Below are positions 33,693 to 42,109 of a DNA stretch of 43,931 bases, piece by piece. The position numbers and the translations under genes were made by a program. The notes under the pieces are model-generated. The model saw only the letters and a list, made by a program, of their open reading frames with translations, was not told where the DNA came from and ran no database searches. The stretch comes from Amycolatopsis anabasis. GTDB taxonomy: Bacteria; Actinomycetota; Actinomycetes; Mycobacteriales; Pseudonocardiaceae. The DNA lies in the NCBI RefSeq assembly GCF_009765355.1, contig NZ_VTHK01000064.1, positions 1,709 to 45,639 on the forward strand, given 5' to 3'. Numbering within the stretch: the first letter of the stretch is position 1; each line of letters starts with the position of its first letter.

Positions 33693-33944
33693 GTGTTCAC
33701 TTTGGACAGTCTGAGACAGATCATGGACGCCACGGGCGGCGCCGACGACGGGGTCGACCTCGGCGGGGACATCGGCGCGACCGAGTTCACCGACCTGGGG
33801 TTCGACTCGCTGGCGATGCTGGAGATCCAGGCTCGCGTCAAGCAGGAACTGGGGATCTCCTTCCCCGAGGACTCCGCGACCCTGCTCCTGCGCCCCGACG
33901 ACCTGGTCGCCTACGTCAACCGGAACCTCGTGGAGGTGGTCTAG
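33693..33944 (+). CDS. Acyl carrier protein
   Basis: An 83-residue type II PKS acyl carrier protein that holds the growing polyketide on a phosphopantetheine arm. The attachment Ser is in LGFDSLAML, within the usual helix II context, followed by LGISFPEDS. The start is GTG 33693 with AGGAGA eight bases before it. The stop is two bases from the aromatase/cyclase start. No phosphopantetheinyl transferase gene is in the window. Confidence 0.93.
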   Translation: MFTLDSLRQIMDATGGADDGVDLGGDIGATEFTDLGFDSLAMLEIQARVKQELGISFPEDSATLLLRPDDLVAYVNRNLVEVV

Positions 33945-33946
33945 CC

Positions 33947-34396
33947 GTGGCCGGGCACACCGACAACGAGATCGTGATCGACGCCCCGTTCGACCGGGTA
34001 TGGCGGATGACCAACGACGTCGCGAACTGGCCGCGGCTGTTCAGCGAGTACGCCGAGGCCGTCATCTTGGAGCAGCGCGGCGACACCGTGCAGTTCCGGC
34101 TGTCGCTGCACCCGGACGAGAACGGCAAGACCTGGAGCTGGGTGTCCGAGCGGACCCCCGACCCGGCCACCCGGACGGTGCGCGCGCACCGGGTCGACAC
34201 GGGCGTCTTCAAGTACATGTCCCTGTTCTGGGAGTACGAAGACCTCGGCGGCCGCGTCCGCATGCGCTGGGTCCAGGACTTCGAGATGAAGCCGGGCGCA
34301 CCGCTGGACGACGCGGGCATGACGGACCGGCTGAACACGAACTCCGCCGGCCAGCTGAAGCTGATCAAGGACAAGGTCGAAGCGACCACCGACTGA
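33947..34396 (+). CDS. Polyketide aromatase/cyclase (SRPBCC, single domain)
   Basis: A 149-residue START/Bet v1-fold cyclase of the TcmN-N/WhiE-VI type, which folds the poly-beta-ketone and forms the first ring(s). The N-terminus NEIVIDAPFDRVWRMTNDVA and the WPRLFSEYAEA segment are characteristic, as is WVQDFEMKPGAP. Single-domain versions go with C9-C14 or C7-C12 first-ring closure, as in pentangular and tetracenomycin-type compounds. The start is GTG 33947. Confidence 0.9.
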   Translation: MAGHTDNEIVIDAPFDRVWRMTNDVANWPRLFSEYAEAVILEQRGDTVQFRLSLHPDENGKTWSWVSERTPDPATRTVRAHRVDTGVFKYMSLFWEYEDLGGRVRMRWVQDFEMKPGAPLDDAGMTDRLNTNSAGQLKLIKDKVEATTD

Positions 34397-34426
34397 TCCC
34401 ACCCCACCCACCCAGGGAGGAAGACC

Positions 34427-35185
34427 ATGGCACTTTCTCTTGCCAGGAAACGCGTTCTCGTCACCGGCGGGACCCGCGGCATCGGCCGCGGCGTGGTGCT
34501 CGCCATGGCGGACTGCGGCGCCGACGTCGTCACTTGCTACCACAGCGACACCGACGCGGCGAAGGCCCTCGAAGCCGAACTGTCCGAACGGGACGGCAAC
34601 CACCACGTGGTGCAGGCCGACATCGCCCAGGAAACCGAGATCGACCGGCTGATCGAGGTGTGCGGTGAGTGCCTCGGCGGGCTCGACGTCCTCGTGCACA
34701 ACGCGGGCGCGATCAGCCACATCCCGTTCGTCAAGCTCGAGGTGGCGGACTGGAACCGGGTGCTCGACACCAACCTGACCGCCGCGTACCTGCTGGCGCA
34801 GCGCGCGATGATCCACCTCCGGCCGGGCTCCACGATCATCAACATCGGGTCGAAAGTCGCCGAGATCGGCGTTCCGCTGCGCGCCCACTACACGGCCGCG
34901 AAGGCCGGGCTCACCGGCCTCACCCGGTCGCTGGCGAAGGAACTGGGCGCGCAGGGCGTCCGCGTCAATCTGGTCGCCCCGGGGATCATCGCGACCGAAA
35001 TGGCCGAGCGGGCCACCGACCACGAACGCGCGGCCGTCGAAGAGCGCCTGGAGGGCTACCGCAAGCGGATCCCGCTGGGCCGGCTCGGCGACCCGGGCGA
35101 CGTCGGCGCGGTCGTCGCGTTCCTGGCGAGCGACGCCGCCGGGTTCGTCAACGGCGCGGTCATCACCGTCGACGGGGGCATGTGA
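34427..35185 (+). CDS. Polyketide ketoreductase (FabG-type SDR)
   Basis: A 252-residue classical SDR: NADP loop TGGTRGIGRG, HNAG, IINIGSK and the catalytic YTAAKAG. It should reduce one ketone of the polyketide, or act on a later ring. In pentangular polyphenol clusters a ketoreductase of this kind works with two ABM monooxygenases, and the two genes that follow here are just those. ATG 34427 has AGGGAGGAAG upstream. The stop overlaps the first ABM gene. Confidence 0.9.
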   Translation: MALSLARKRVLVTGGTRGIGRGVVLAMADCGADVVTCYHSDTDAAKALEAELSERDGNHHVVQADIAQETEIDRLIEVCGECLGGLDVLVHNAGAISHIPFVKLEVADWNRVLDTNLTAAYLLAQRAMIHLRPGSTIINIGSKVAEIGVPLRAHYTAAKAGLTGLTRSLAKELGAQGVRVNLVAPGIIATEMAERATDHERAAVEERLEGYRKRIPLGRLGDPGDVGAVVAFLASDAAGFVNGAVITVDGGM

Positions 35186-35514
35186 TGGGCGGGCAGGAGA
35201 CCTTCCGAGTGATCCTCCGGTTCGAGATCAAGGAGGGGGTCGAGCCGGAGTTCGAGCAGACCTGGCTCGACATCGCCGACGTCATCACCGGGCACCCCGC
35301 CAACCTCGGCCAGTGGCTGCTGCGCAGCACGCAGGACGGCGCGCCGGTGTACTTCGTTATCAGCGACTGGACGAGCGAGCCGGAGTTCCGCGAGTTCGAA
35401 CGCAGCGCCGACCACCTAGAGCACCGGGTGAAGCTGCACCCGTACCGCACGGGCGGGTCGATGGAGACGACGACGGTGGTCCACGCGCTGCAGGCCGCGG
35501 GCGCGTCCCGGTGA
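35185..35514 (+). CDS. Antibiotic biosynthesis monooxygenase (ABM) 1
   Basis: A 109-residue dimeric alpha-beta barrel protein. ABM enzymes oxidise phenolic rings to quinones without cofactors, like TcmH and ActVA-Orf6. The pattern is seen in FRVILRFEIKEGVEPEFEQT and WTSEPEFREFERSADH. It starts on the stop of the ketoreductase gene and overlaps the second ABM gene (GTGA), so the two could form a heterodimer. Confidence 0.82.
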   Translation: MGGQETFRVILRFEIKEGVEPEFEQTWLDIADVITGHPANLGQWLLRSTQDGAPVYFVISDWTSEPEFREFERSADHLEHRVKLHPYRTGGSMETTTVVHALQAAGASR

Positions 35515-35834
35515 GCCGGGTGCGCGTGCTGCTCTACCTGCGCGGTGCCGACAGCGCGCCGATCGAGCAGGCGTACCACCGGATCAGCGAATGCCTGGCC
35601 GGGACGCCGGGTCTGCTCGGCAACGAGCTGCTGCGGTCGCCGCACGACCCGGCGGAGCTGGCGGTGCTCAGCGAGTGGGCCAGCCTCGAGGAGTTCGACG
35701 CCTGGGAGCGCGGCCCGGAACACCGCGCGTCGACCGCCCCGCTGCGGGACCACCAGGACGGCACCCGCGTCAAGCCGTTCGCGATCTACCAGGTCGTGTC
35801 CGAATACCGCGCCGACGAGTTCGGCGAGTCCTAA
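35511..35834 (+). CDS. Antibiotic biosynthesis monooxygenase (ABM) 2
   Basis: A 107-residue ABM-fold protein (RVRVLLYLRGADSAPIEQAY, LAVLSEWASLEEFDAWERGP). It is related to, but clearly distinct from, the preceding ABM protein. Pradimicin- and griseorhodin-type clusters also carry paired ABM genes that cooperate with a ketoreductase, so joint quinone formation and ring control is a fair inference. It begins at GTG 35511 and ends 26 bases before KS-alpha. Confidence 0.82.
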   Translation: MSRVRVLLYLRGADSAPIEQAYHRISECLAGTPGLLGNELLRSPHDPAELAVLSEWASLEEFDAWERGPEHRASTAPLRDHQDGTRVKPFAIYQVVSEYRADEFGES

Positions 35835-35860
35835 GACCACCGTTCTCGGAGAGGAAGCTC

Positions 35861-37135
35861 ATGGCACCGCCAGCACAGGGCCGCAGGGTCGCCGTCACCG
35901 GCATCGGCGTCGTCGCCCCGGGCGGGATCCGGAAGAAGGAGTTCTGGGACCTGCTCTCAGCAGGGCGCTCCGCCACCGACCGCATCACCCTGTTCGACCC
36001 GAGTGGCTTCCGGTCGCAGATCTCGGCGCAGGTCGACTTCTCCCCCGCGGCGAACGGGCTGAGCGAACGCGAGGTCCGGCGGATGGACCGGGCCGCCCAG
36101 TTCGTCGTCACCAGCACCCGGGAGGCGATCGCCGACAGCGGCCTCGACGTCGGGGCGATCCCGCCCGAGCGGATCGGCATCAGCGTCGGCAGTGCCGTCG
36201 GCGCGACGACCGCACTGGAGCGGGAGTACGTGGTGCTCAGCGACCACGGCCGGCATTGGGAGGTCGACGAGGACTACGTCGTGCCGCACCTGTACAGCTT
36301 CATGGTGCCCAGCACGCTCGCCACCGAGGTCGCCTGGGCGGCGAACGCGGAAGGGCCCGCGGCGGTCATCTCCACCGGCTGCACGTCCGGCATCGACGCC
36401 GTCGCCCACGGCGCGGCGCTGATCCGGGAGGGTTCGGCCGACGTGGTCCTAGCCGGCGCCACCGACGCGCCGATCTCGCCGATCACCGTCGCGTGCTTCG
36501 ACGCGATCCGGGCGACGTCGGCGAACAACGCCGACCCGCGGCACGCGTCCCGGCCGTTCGACCGCGAGCGGGACGGGTTCGTCATCGGTGAGGGCGCGGC
36601 CATCCTGCTCCTGGAAGAACTGTCCGCCGCGCGGGCCCGCGGCGCGCACGTCTACGCCGAGTTCGCCGGGTACGCGGCGCGCAGCAACGCCTTCCACATG
36701 ACCGGGCTCCGGCCGGACGGCCGGGAGATGGGGGAAGCGATCGACCGGGCGCTCGAGCAGGCCCGGCTCGATCCGTCCGCAGTGGACTACATCAACGCGC
36801 ACGGGTCGGGCACCAAGCAGAACGACCGGCACGAAACCGCGGCGTTCAAGCGGAGCCTCGGCGAGCACGCCCGCACGGTGCCGGTGAGCTCCATCAAGTC
36901 CATGGTCGGCCACTCCCTCGGCGCCATCGGCTCGATCGAGCTCGCCGCCTGTGCGCTGGCGCTAGAGCACCAGGTGGTGCCGCCGACCGCCAACCTGAGC
37001 ACCCCGGACCCCGAGTGCGACCTCGACTACGTCCCGGTGCACGCCCGCGAACACCCCATGGACGTCGTGCTCAGCGTCGGAAGCGGCTTCGGCGGCTTCC
37101 AGTCCGCCGCGGTCCTGACCCGGCCGACGTCCTGA
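35861..37135 (+). CDS. Type II PKS ketosynthase alpha
   Basis: A 424-residue condensing enzyme. The nucleophile is in ISTGCTSGIDAV. The two His of the KS triad are in NAHGSGTKQND and KSMVGHSLGAIG. It forms the minimal PKS with KS-beta (32450) and ACP (33693). The gene is 2.2 kb downstream of KS-beta with its own ribosome binding site (GAGAGGAAG before ATG 35861), not coupled to it. A paired KS-alpha/KS-beta dimer needs balanced synthesis, so separate initiation is notable. The methyltransferase gene follows. Confidence 0.95.
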   Translation: MAPPAQGRRVAVTGIGVVAPGGIRKKEFWDLLSAGRSATDRITLFDPSGFRSQISAQVDFSPAANGLSEREVRRMDRAAQFVVTSTREAIADSGLDVGAIPPERIGISVGSAVGATTALEREYVVLSDHGRHWEVDEDYVVPHLYSFMVPSTLATEVAWAANAEGPAAVISTGCTSGIDAVAHGAALIREGSADVVLAGATDAPISPITVACFDAIRATSANNADPRHASRPFDRERDGFVIGEGAAILLLEELSAARARGAHVYAEFAGYAARSNAFHMTGLRPDGREMGEAIDRALEQARLDPSAVDYINAHGSGTKQNDRHETAAFKRSLGEHARTVPVSSIKSMVGHSLGAIGSIELAACALALEHQVVPPTANLSTPDPECDLDYVPVHAREHPMDVVLSVGSGFGGFQSAAVLTRPTS

Positions 37136-37168
37136 CCAACCCCAGCCCATCCGATGAGAGGACACCTC

Positions 37169-38233
37169 GTGACCAGTGAAGTGATCGCCCCGCCGACCGC
37201 CGGGGCGGGCTTCCCGAACCTGGCGGTGCTGCCGCCCCGCGTGCGCGTGATCATGCTCGTCACCGCGCAATGGCTTTCGCACTCGATCAACGTCCTGGCT
37301 GAGATCGGGGTCGCCGACCACCTGGTGGCCGGCCCCCGCACGGTGGCCGAAATCGCGACAGCCACCGAGACCGACCCGGACGCGCTGTACCGCGTGCTGC
37401 GCGCGGCGGCCTCGCTCGGGGTGTTCGCCGAGCGGCCCGACGGCCGGTTCGAGCTGACTCCGGACGCGGACTGCCTGCGCAGCGACACGCCCGGCAGCCT
37501 GCGCAACTTCGCGCGGCACGTCGGCCAGGCCTGCCGCCTGCAGTCCTATGCCTCGATGGTGGACACGGTGCGCACCGGCAAGCAGGCGTTCCAGCAGGTG
37601 CACGGCATGCAGTCGTTCGACTTCTACGCGGCGCACCCGCACCTGGCGGAGGTCTTCAACGGCGCGATGACGGCCTTCAGCGAAGCGGCCGCCGGCGAGC
37701 TGAGCGGGATCGGCGACTTCGGCCGCTTCGGCGTCGTCGCCGACATCGGCGGCGGCCACGGCCACATGCTGTCCGCCGTGCTGCGCGCCAACCCGGCGGT
37801 CAAGGGCATCCTGTTCGACCGGCCCGAAGTGCTCGCGGGCGCGGACCCGGTGCTCGAGCGCAACGGCGTGCAGGACCGGGTCACGCGCTCCCCCGGTGAC
37901 TTCTTCGCCGACGTGCCGGTGGCGGACGCCTACGTCCTGAAGAGCGTCCTGCACGACTGGACCGACGACGAGTGCGTCACGATCCTCGGCAACATCCGGC
38001 GGCGCATCGGCGACAACGCGGACGCGCGCGTGATTCTGTTCGAGGCCACCGTTCCCGAGCTCAACACATTCGACTTCAGCAAGCTGATGGACATCGAGAT
38101 GCTCGTCAACCTCGGTGGCCGGGAGCGGACCGAAGCCGAGTGGCGGGCCCTGTTCGACAACAGCGGGTTCAAGCTGGCCACCACGACCCGCGCGACGCCG
38201 CCCAACTGGGTCCTGGAGGCGAAGCCGCGATGA
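37169..38233 (+). CDS. SAM-dependent O-methyltransferase
   Basis: A 354-residue class I methyltransferase of the TcmN/DnrK/plant-type family. An N-terminal winged-helix dimerisation domain (TVAEIATATETDPDALYRVL) precedes the Rossmann fold with VADIGGGHGHML. The catalytic His is in LKSVLHDWTDDE, typical for phenol O-methylation. One methyl ether on the aglycone, or on the sugar, is expected. GTG 37169 behind GAGAGGACA fits better than ATG 37154. The stop overlaps the LLM oxidoreductase start (ATGA). Confidence 0.9.
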   Translation: MTSEVIAPPTAGAGFPNLAVLPPRVRVIMLVTAQWLSHSINVLAEIGVADHLVAGPRTVAEIATATETDPDALYRVLRAAASLGVFAERPDGRFELTPDADCLRSDTPGSLRNFARHVGQACRLQSYASMVDTVRTGKQAFQQVHGMQSFDFYAAHPHLAEVFNGAMTAFSEAAAGELSGIGDFGRFGVVADIGGGHGHMLSAVLRANPAVKGILFDRPEVLAGADPVLERNGVQDRVTRSPGDFFADVPVADAYVLKSVLHDWTDDECVTILGNIRRRIGDNADARVILFEATVPELNTFDFSKLMDIEMLVNLGGRERTEAEWRALFDNSGFKLATTTRATPPNWVLEAKPR

Positions 38234-39396
38234 GCCGCTCCGTGTCGCCCGGGATCGTTTGGGCCACCAGCGCGCCGACCGCAGCGGGCCTCGGCCACCT
38301 CAACCTGGCGAAGCTCGCGGGCATGGGTTCACTGTGGACGGTCGACCACCTGATCAGCCCGTTCCCCCAGGCCGTTTGGGACACCGAGTTCACGTTCCTG
38401 GCCAAGGGATCGTCCACCCCGGACGAGGCGTTCGACTTCGTCATGGCCCTGGGGCACCTGGCAGCCAAGGCGGGCAACGTGCGGCTCGCCGTCGGCGTGA
38501 CCGATCCGCACCGCCGCCACCCCGTGAGCCTCGCCCAGACCTTCCTGACCCTGTCCCACCTGACGCGCAAGCCGCCGATCCTGGGCCTCGGCGCCGGGGA
38601 ACGGGAGAACCTCGACCCCTACGGCGTTGCCTACGACCGGCCGGTGGCCCGGCTGGCCGAGGCGGTGCAGATCATCCGGAAGTGCTTCGACTCCACGGGA
38701 CCGTTCGACTTCGCGGGCGAGTTCTTCCGACTGGACCAGGCGGTGCTGGACCTGCGGGCGCCGAAGGGCCGCCGTCCCGAGATCTGGCTGGCCGCGCACG
38801 GCCCGCGGATGCTCGAGCTGACCGGCCGGTACGCCGACGGGTGGTACCCGTGGGAACCGGTCGATCCGAACGAATACGGGCGGCGGCTGCGCGAGGTCCA
38901 AGGCGCGGCGAAGCGGGCCGGGCGCGACCCCGAAGCGATCCACGCGGCGCAGGTGCTGACCGTGGTGCTCGGCCGGGACGAACACCACGTGCGGCGGCTG
39001 CTACGCGCCAAGTCCGTGCGGTACCTCGCGCTGCTCGCCAACGCACGTGCGTGGCGGGCGTTCGGTGCCGAGCATCCGCTCGGCCCGGATTTCCGCGGGG
39101 CGATGGACCTCCTGCCGCACCGGTACAGCCGGGCCCAGGTCGAGGACGCCATCCGCGCGGCTCCCGACGAGCTCGTCGCGAGCCGCGTGGTCGCGGGCAC
39201 GCCGAAGCAGGTCCGGGACCGGATCGGCGCCCTGGTGGACGCCGGCCTGCGGCACCCGGTGCTGGTCGCGGCGTCGGCGATGGTGGCAGCCGCCGACGCG
39301 GTCTACAGCATGGCGGGTCTGGTGTGGCTCAGCCGAAGCCTGCGCACCCGCCGAGCCGGCCGGGTGTCGCCCGTGGCCCAGGAGGTTCCGGTATGA
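38230..39396 (+). CDS. LLM-class (luciferase-like) oxidoreductase, F420- or flavin-dependent
   Basis: A 388-residue bacterial-luciferase-fold protein. Recognisable parts are TVDHLISPFPQ, VRLAVGVTDPHRRHPVSLAQ, LGLGAGERENLDPYG and EIWLAAHGPRMLELTGRYAD. The last two resemble F420-dependent reductases and dehydrogenases of actinomycetes. It may reduce or oxidise a quinone or ketone of the aglycone. It is coupled by ATGA on both sides, to the methyltransferase and the NmrA-type reductase. Confidence 0.85.
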   Translation: MSRSVSPGIVWATSAPTAAGLGHLNLAKLAGMGSLWTVDHLISPFPQAVWDTEFTFLAKGSSTPDEAFDFVMALGHLAAKAGNVRLAVGVTDPHRRHPVSLAQTFLTLSHLTRKPPILGLGAGERENLDPYGVAYDRPVARLAEAVQIIRKCFDSTGPFDFAGEFFRLDQAVLDLRAPKGRRPEIWLAAHGPRMLELTGRYADGWYPWEPVDPNEYGRRLREVQGAAKRAGRDPEAIHAAQVLTVVLGRDEHHVRRLLRAKSVRYLALLANARAWRAFGAEHPLGPDFRGAMDLLPHRYSRAQVEDAIRAAPDELVASRVVAGTPKQVRDRIGALVDAGLRHPVLVAASAMVAAADAVYSMAGLVWLSRSLRTRRAGRVSPVAQEVPV

Positions 39397-40280
39397 GTCT
39401 CGACGTCCTCGTCGTGGGGGCGACCGGCCAGCAGGGCGGCGCGGTCGCTCGGGAACTGCTCCGGCGCGGGCACGTCGTCCGGGCACTCACCCGCAAACCC
39501 GATTCGGCGGCCGCGATCGAGCTGGCCGGCCTCGGCGCCGAGGTGGTGCCCGGCGACCTGGCCGTCGCCGCGTCGATCGAAGAGGCCGCGCACGGCGCCG
39601 ACGCGGCGTTCCTACTCTCGGATTCCTTCGACGCCGGAACGGACTTCGAGGTCACCGCGGGGGTCGGTGCGGTCGACGGGCTCCGGCGCGCGGGGGTGGG
39701 GCACATCGTCTACACGTCGGCGGCGAGCGCCGACCGCGATACCCGGGTCCCGCACTTCGACAGCAAGGCGGCGATCGAGTGCCACCTGCGTGAGAACGGC
39801 GTGCCGCACACGGTCGTCGCCCCGGCGTTCTTCATGGAGAACCGGTTCTTCGGCCTGCGGCGGACCGACGACGGCTGGCTCCTGCCGACACCGATGCCCG
39901 CGGCGCGGGCGCTGCAGCAGATCGCGGTAGCCGACATCGCGGGGTTCGTGCGCCACGCGGTGGAACACCGCGACGACGTGCTCGGCGAGCGGTTCGACAT
40001 CGCCGGCGACGACCTGACCGGCGCGTCCGCGGCCGCGATCCTGGAGCGGATCATCGGCGACCCGGTCCGCTACGCGGCGATTTCGCCGAACGCGCCGTTC
40101 CTCGGTCCCGACCTCAGCGCGATGTTCAAGTACATCGACCGCGTCGGGTTCACCGCCGACATCGCCGCCTTGCGCGCGGACTTCCCCGACGTGGGCTGGC
40201 ACACGTTCGACGAGTGGGCGCGGCTGCAGGACTGGCAGCACATCGGCGCCAAGCCGATCAAGGCCGTGCCGACGGCGTGA
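39393..40280 (+). CDS. NmrA-like NAD(P)-binding reductase
   Basis: A 295-residue atypical SDR. The NADP loop is VVGATGQQGGAV, and the following strand has ALTRKPDS, the basic residues of which suggest NADP. The catalytic Tyr is absent, as is usual for the NmrA/azoreductase-like group. It is possibly a quinone reductase or a ketone reductase of a tailoring step. It is the last gene of the long operon and ends 14 bases before the stem-loop at 40295. Confidence 0.83.
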   Translation: MSLDVLVVGATGQQGGAVARELLRRGHVVRALTRKPDSAAAIELAGLGAEVVPGDLAVAASIEEAAHGADAAFLLSDSFDAGTDFEVTAGVGAVDGLRRAGVGHIVYTSAASADRDTRVPHFDSKAAIECHLRENGVPHTVVAPAFFMENRFFGLRRTDDGWLLPTPMPAARALQQIAVADIAGFVRHAVEHRDDVLGERFDIAGDDLTGASAAAILERIIGDPVRYAAISPNAPFLGPDLSAMFKYIDRVGFTADIAALRADFPDVGWHTFDEWARLQDWQHIGAKPIKAVPTA

Positions 40281-40294
40281 TCGTGGCGACGACG

Positions 40295-40332
40295 GGACCA
40301 GGCCGGGGTAGCTTCCGCTCTTGGCCTGGTCC
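40295..40332 (+). terminator. Terminator stem-loop of the PKS operon
   Basis: Ten-base perfect arms (GGACCAGGCC at 40295-40304 and its complement at 40323-40332) with an 18-base loop, 14 bases after the NmrA-type gene's stop. There is no T-run, as often in high-GC actinomycetes. Confidence 0.65.
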
Positions 40333-40360
40333 GTGATCATCACCGGCAGAAAACTAGCAA

Positions 40361-40389
40361 TTGATACTTCTTTGCTTGTATGTTATGAA
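40361..40389 (+). promoter_or_regulatory. Sigma-70-type promoter for the neocarzinostatin-like gene
   Basis: TTGATA (40361-40366) and TATGAA (40384-40389) are separated by exactly 17 bases in an unusually AT-rich stretch. They lie about 100 bases upstream of the ATG at 40489 and just after the operon terminator. Start of transcription is expected near 40396. Confidence 0.55.
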
Positions 40390-40488
40390 CTTCTCTCCTA
40401 GTATTGGGTGTGCGGTCAAACGATCACGGCACCCCGGCCGTGAGTTTCCTGACCTGCACTTTCCCTTGATGATTCGGAGTGTTCCTGC

Positions 40489-40902
40489 ATGTCCAAAACC
40501 ACCAAGGTACGGTTCATCGCGGCGACTGCGGCAGCGTTCGCTGTCGTCATCGCGGGCAGCACGGCGGCCAGCGCGGCACCTACGCCGAGCGTGGCCGTGT
40601 CACCGGCCAAGGGCCTGGCCGACGGAGCGTCGGTGGCGGTGTCGGCCACCGGCTATACGGCCAACGAGACGGTGACGATCTGGGAGTGCGCCGGTGGCGC
40701 TACGGGCCCGGTGTGCGACACCAGCCGCCAAACAAGGACCACCGACGCCGCGGGAGCGGTGTCCACGTCGTTCGTGGTGCACAAGGTCCTCACGACAGCG
40801 TCGGGACCAGTGGACTGCACCACGGTCGCCAACGGCTGCTTCGTGGGCGCGGCGAACGAGTCATACAGCGAGGTCGCCTCGGCAGTGATTTCATTCGAGT
40901 GA
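40489..40902 (+). CDS. Secreted neocarzinostatin-family protein
   Basis: A 137-residue exported protein. Residues 1-29 form a Sec signal peptide (basic start, hydrophobic core AATAAAFAVVIAGS, cleavage after ASA). The mature part begins APTPSVAVSPAKGLADG, very like the neocarzinostatin apoprotein, and is a seven-stranded immunoglobulin-like fold. Both disulfide pairs are present: ECAGGATGPVC and DCTTVANGC. The end GVAISFN-type strand is ASAVISFE. In neocarzinostatin-type systems the protein carries an enediyne. No enediyne PKS is present here, and related proteins occur outside such clusters. Whether it binds this cluster's aromatic product is open. It has its own promoter and terminator. Confidence 0.85.
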   Translation: MSKTTKVRFIAATAAAFAVVIAGSTAASAAPTPSVAVSPAKGLADGASVAVSATGYTANETVTIWECAGGATGPVCDTSRQTRTTDAAGAVSTSFVVHKVLTTASGPVDCTTVANGCFVGAANESYSEVASAVISFE

Positions 40903-40918
40903 GCTGAGCGCTTGTCTC

Positions 40919-40957
40919 GCGGCCGGTCGACCCCACCCCCAGCGGTCGACCGGCCGC
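40919..40957 (+). terminator. Strong terminator after the neocarzinostatin-like gene
   Basis: Fourteen-base perfect arms (GCGGCCGGTCGACC at 40919-40932 and its complement at 40944-40957) with an 11-base loop, followed by TTCCTT. It lies 16 bases after the stop. The following gene starts 26 bases later, so that gene needs read-through or a promoter inside this gap. Confidence 0.75.
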
Positions 40958-40983
40958 TTCCTTACCTGAAAGGATCATCGGCC

Positions 40984-41973
40984 ATGAGCCGGCTCCGCAT
41001 CGGCGTCTTGGGCTGCGCTAGCATCGCCTGGCGCAAAATGCTCCCGGCCCTGACCGCCAACCCCGACGTGACAGTGGTGGCACTGGCAAGCCGTGATCCG
41101 GAGAAAGCCGCTCGCTTCGCGGCCGGGTTCGGAGGCGAGCCGGTGACCGGCTACCACCAACTGCTGGCTCGGGAAGACCTCGATGCGGTGTACATCCCGC
41201 TCCCCGCGGCCCTGCACGCAAGCTGGGTCGAGCGCGCACTCGAGGCGGGTTTGCACGTACTGGCCGAGAAACCCGTGGCGACAAAGGCAAAGGACGCGGA
41301 GTACTTAGTGGCGCTGGCAGCCGCGCGTGGGCTGACACTGCTCGAGAACTTCATGTACCGCTGCCATTCCCAGCACGCGGCAGTGAGCGAGTTGGTTGCA
41401 GAGGGCACAATCGGAACGGTCCGCTCACTGACGGCGGAGTTCGCAATCCCCGCCCCGGCACCAGGCAACATGCGGTACGAGCCGGAGATCGGCGGAGGAG
41501 CATTGCTGGACATCGGCGTGTACCCAATCCGCACAGCGCTGGACTTCCTGGGCGACGAGGCCGAAGTAGCCGGAGCAACACTGAACATCGACGCCGATTT
41601 GCGAGTCGACGTGGGCGGAGCCGCCCTACTGGCCGAGCCGGCGGGTAAAACCGCGCAGGTGACATTCGGAATGCGTCACGGATATCGCTCCCGCTACGAG
41701 CTGACGGGCGACAAGGGCCGAATAGCGGTGCTGTGGGCGTACACCCCACCGGCGGGCCACGCCCCGATCATCCGAATCGAGCACCAGAACAGCGTGGAGG
41801 AGCGGACACTACCGCCCGACGACCAGTTCGCGTCAGTGGTAAGCCGTTTCGCAGCACGGATCCTAGACGGCGTGCCATCAGACCTGGTGGGCCCGGCGAT
41901 AGTCGCGCAGGCGGGTCTGGTGGACCGAATCCGAGAGCAGGCGATGCGGCTACCGGATCCAGGAGTGGAGTAG
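40984..41973 (+). CDS. NDP-hexose 3-ketoreductase (Gfo/Idh/MocA family, KijD10-like)
   Basis: A 329-residue oxidoreductase. The Rossmann start is RIGVLGCASIAWRKMLPAL. The Lys of the EKP motif (LAEKPVATKAKDAEYL) is the usual catalytic residue. The second domain has GGGALLDIGVYPIRTALDFL. I recall KijD10, the 3-ketoreductase of kijanose synthesis, as very similar in each of these stretches. It should reduce the C3 ketone formed by the 2,3-dehydratase (13278). It thus belongs to the sugar pathway even though it sits at the far end of the cluster. ATG 40984 has GAAAGGA upstream. Confidence 0.85.
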   Translation: MSRLRIGVLGCASIAWRKMLPALTANPDVTVVALASRDPEKAARFAAGFGGEPVTGYHQLLAREDLDAVYIPLPAALHASWVERALEAGLHVLAEKPVATKAKDAEYLVALAAARGLTLLENFMYRCHSQHAAVSELVAEGTIGTVRSLTAEFAIPAPAPGNMRYEPEIGGGALLDIGVYPIRTALDFLGDEAEVAGATLNIDADLRVDVGGAALLAEPAGKTAQVTFGMRHGYRSRYELTGDKGRIAVLWAYTPPAGHAPIIRIEHQNSVEERTLPPDDQFASVVSRFAARILDGVPSDLVGPAIVAQAGLVDRIREQAMRLPDPGVE

Positions 41974-42109
41974 CGGCCTTGAACACGCGCCCCATCCCCC
42001 CACACACACCGGCTCCCTGGTTCGCAGTCCCGCTGCCCCGCCTTCAGGTCGTCCCGAATAACCGCGTACGGCAGTCCGACCGATTCTCCCTCGCACCACT
42101 AGGAAAATC

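Noticed and set aside
32189..33841. A 550-codon minus-strand frame over KS-beta
   Set aside because: It is a shadow of the KS-beta and ACP genes with no recognisable motif.
40489..40902. Evidence for an enediyne pathway
   Set aside because: A neocarzinostatin-like protein is present, but there is no iterative enediyne PKS or any of its companion genes; the PKS here is type II.
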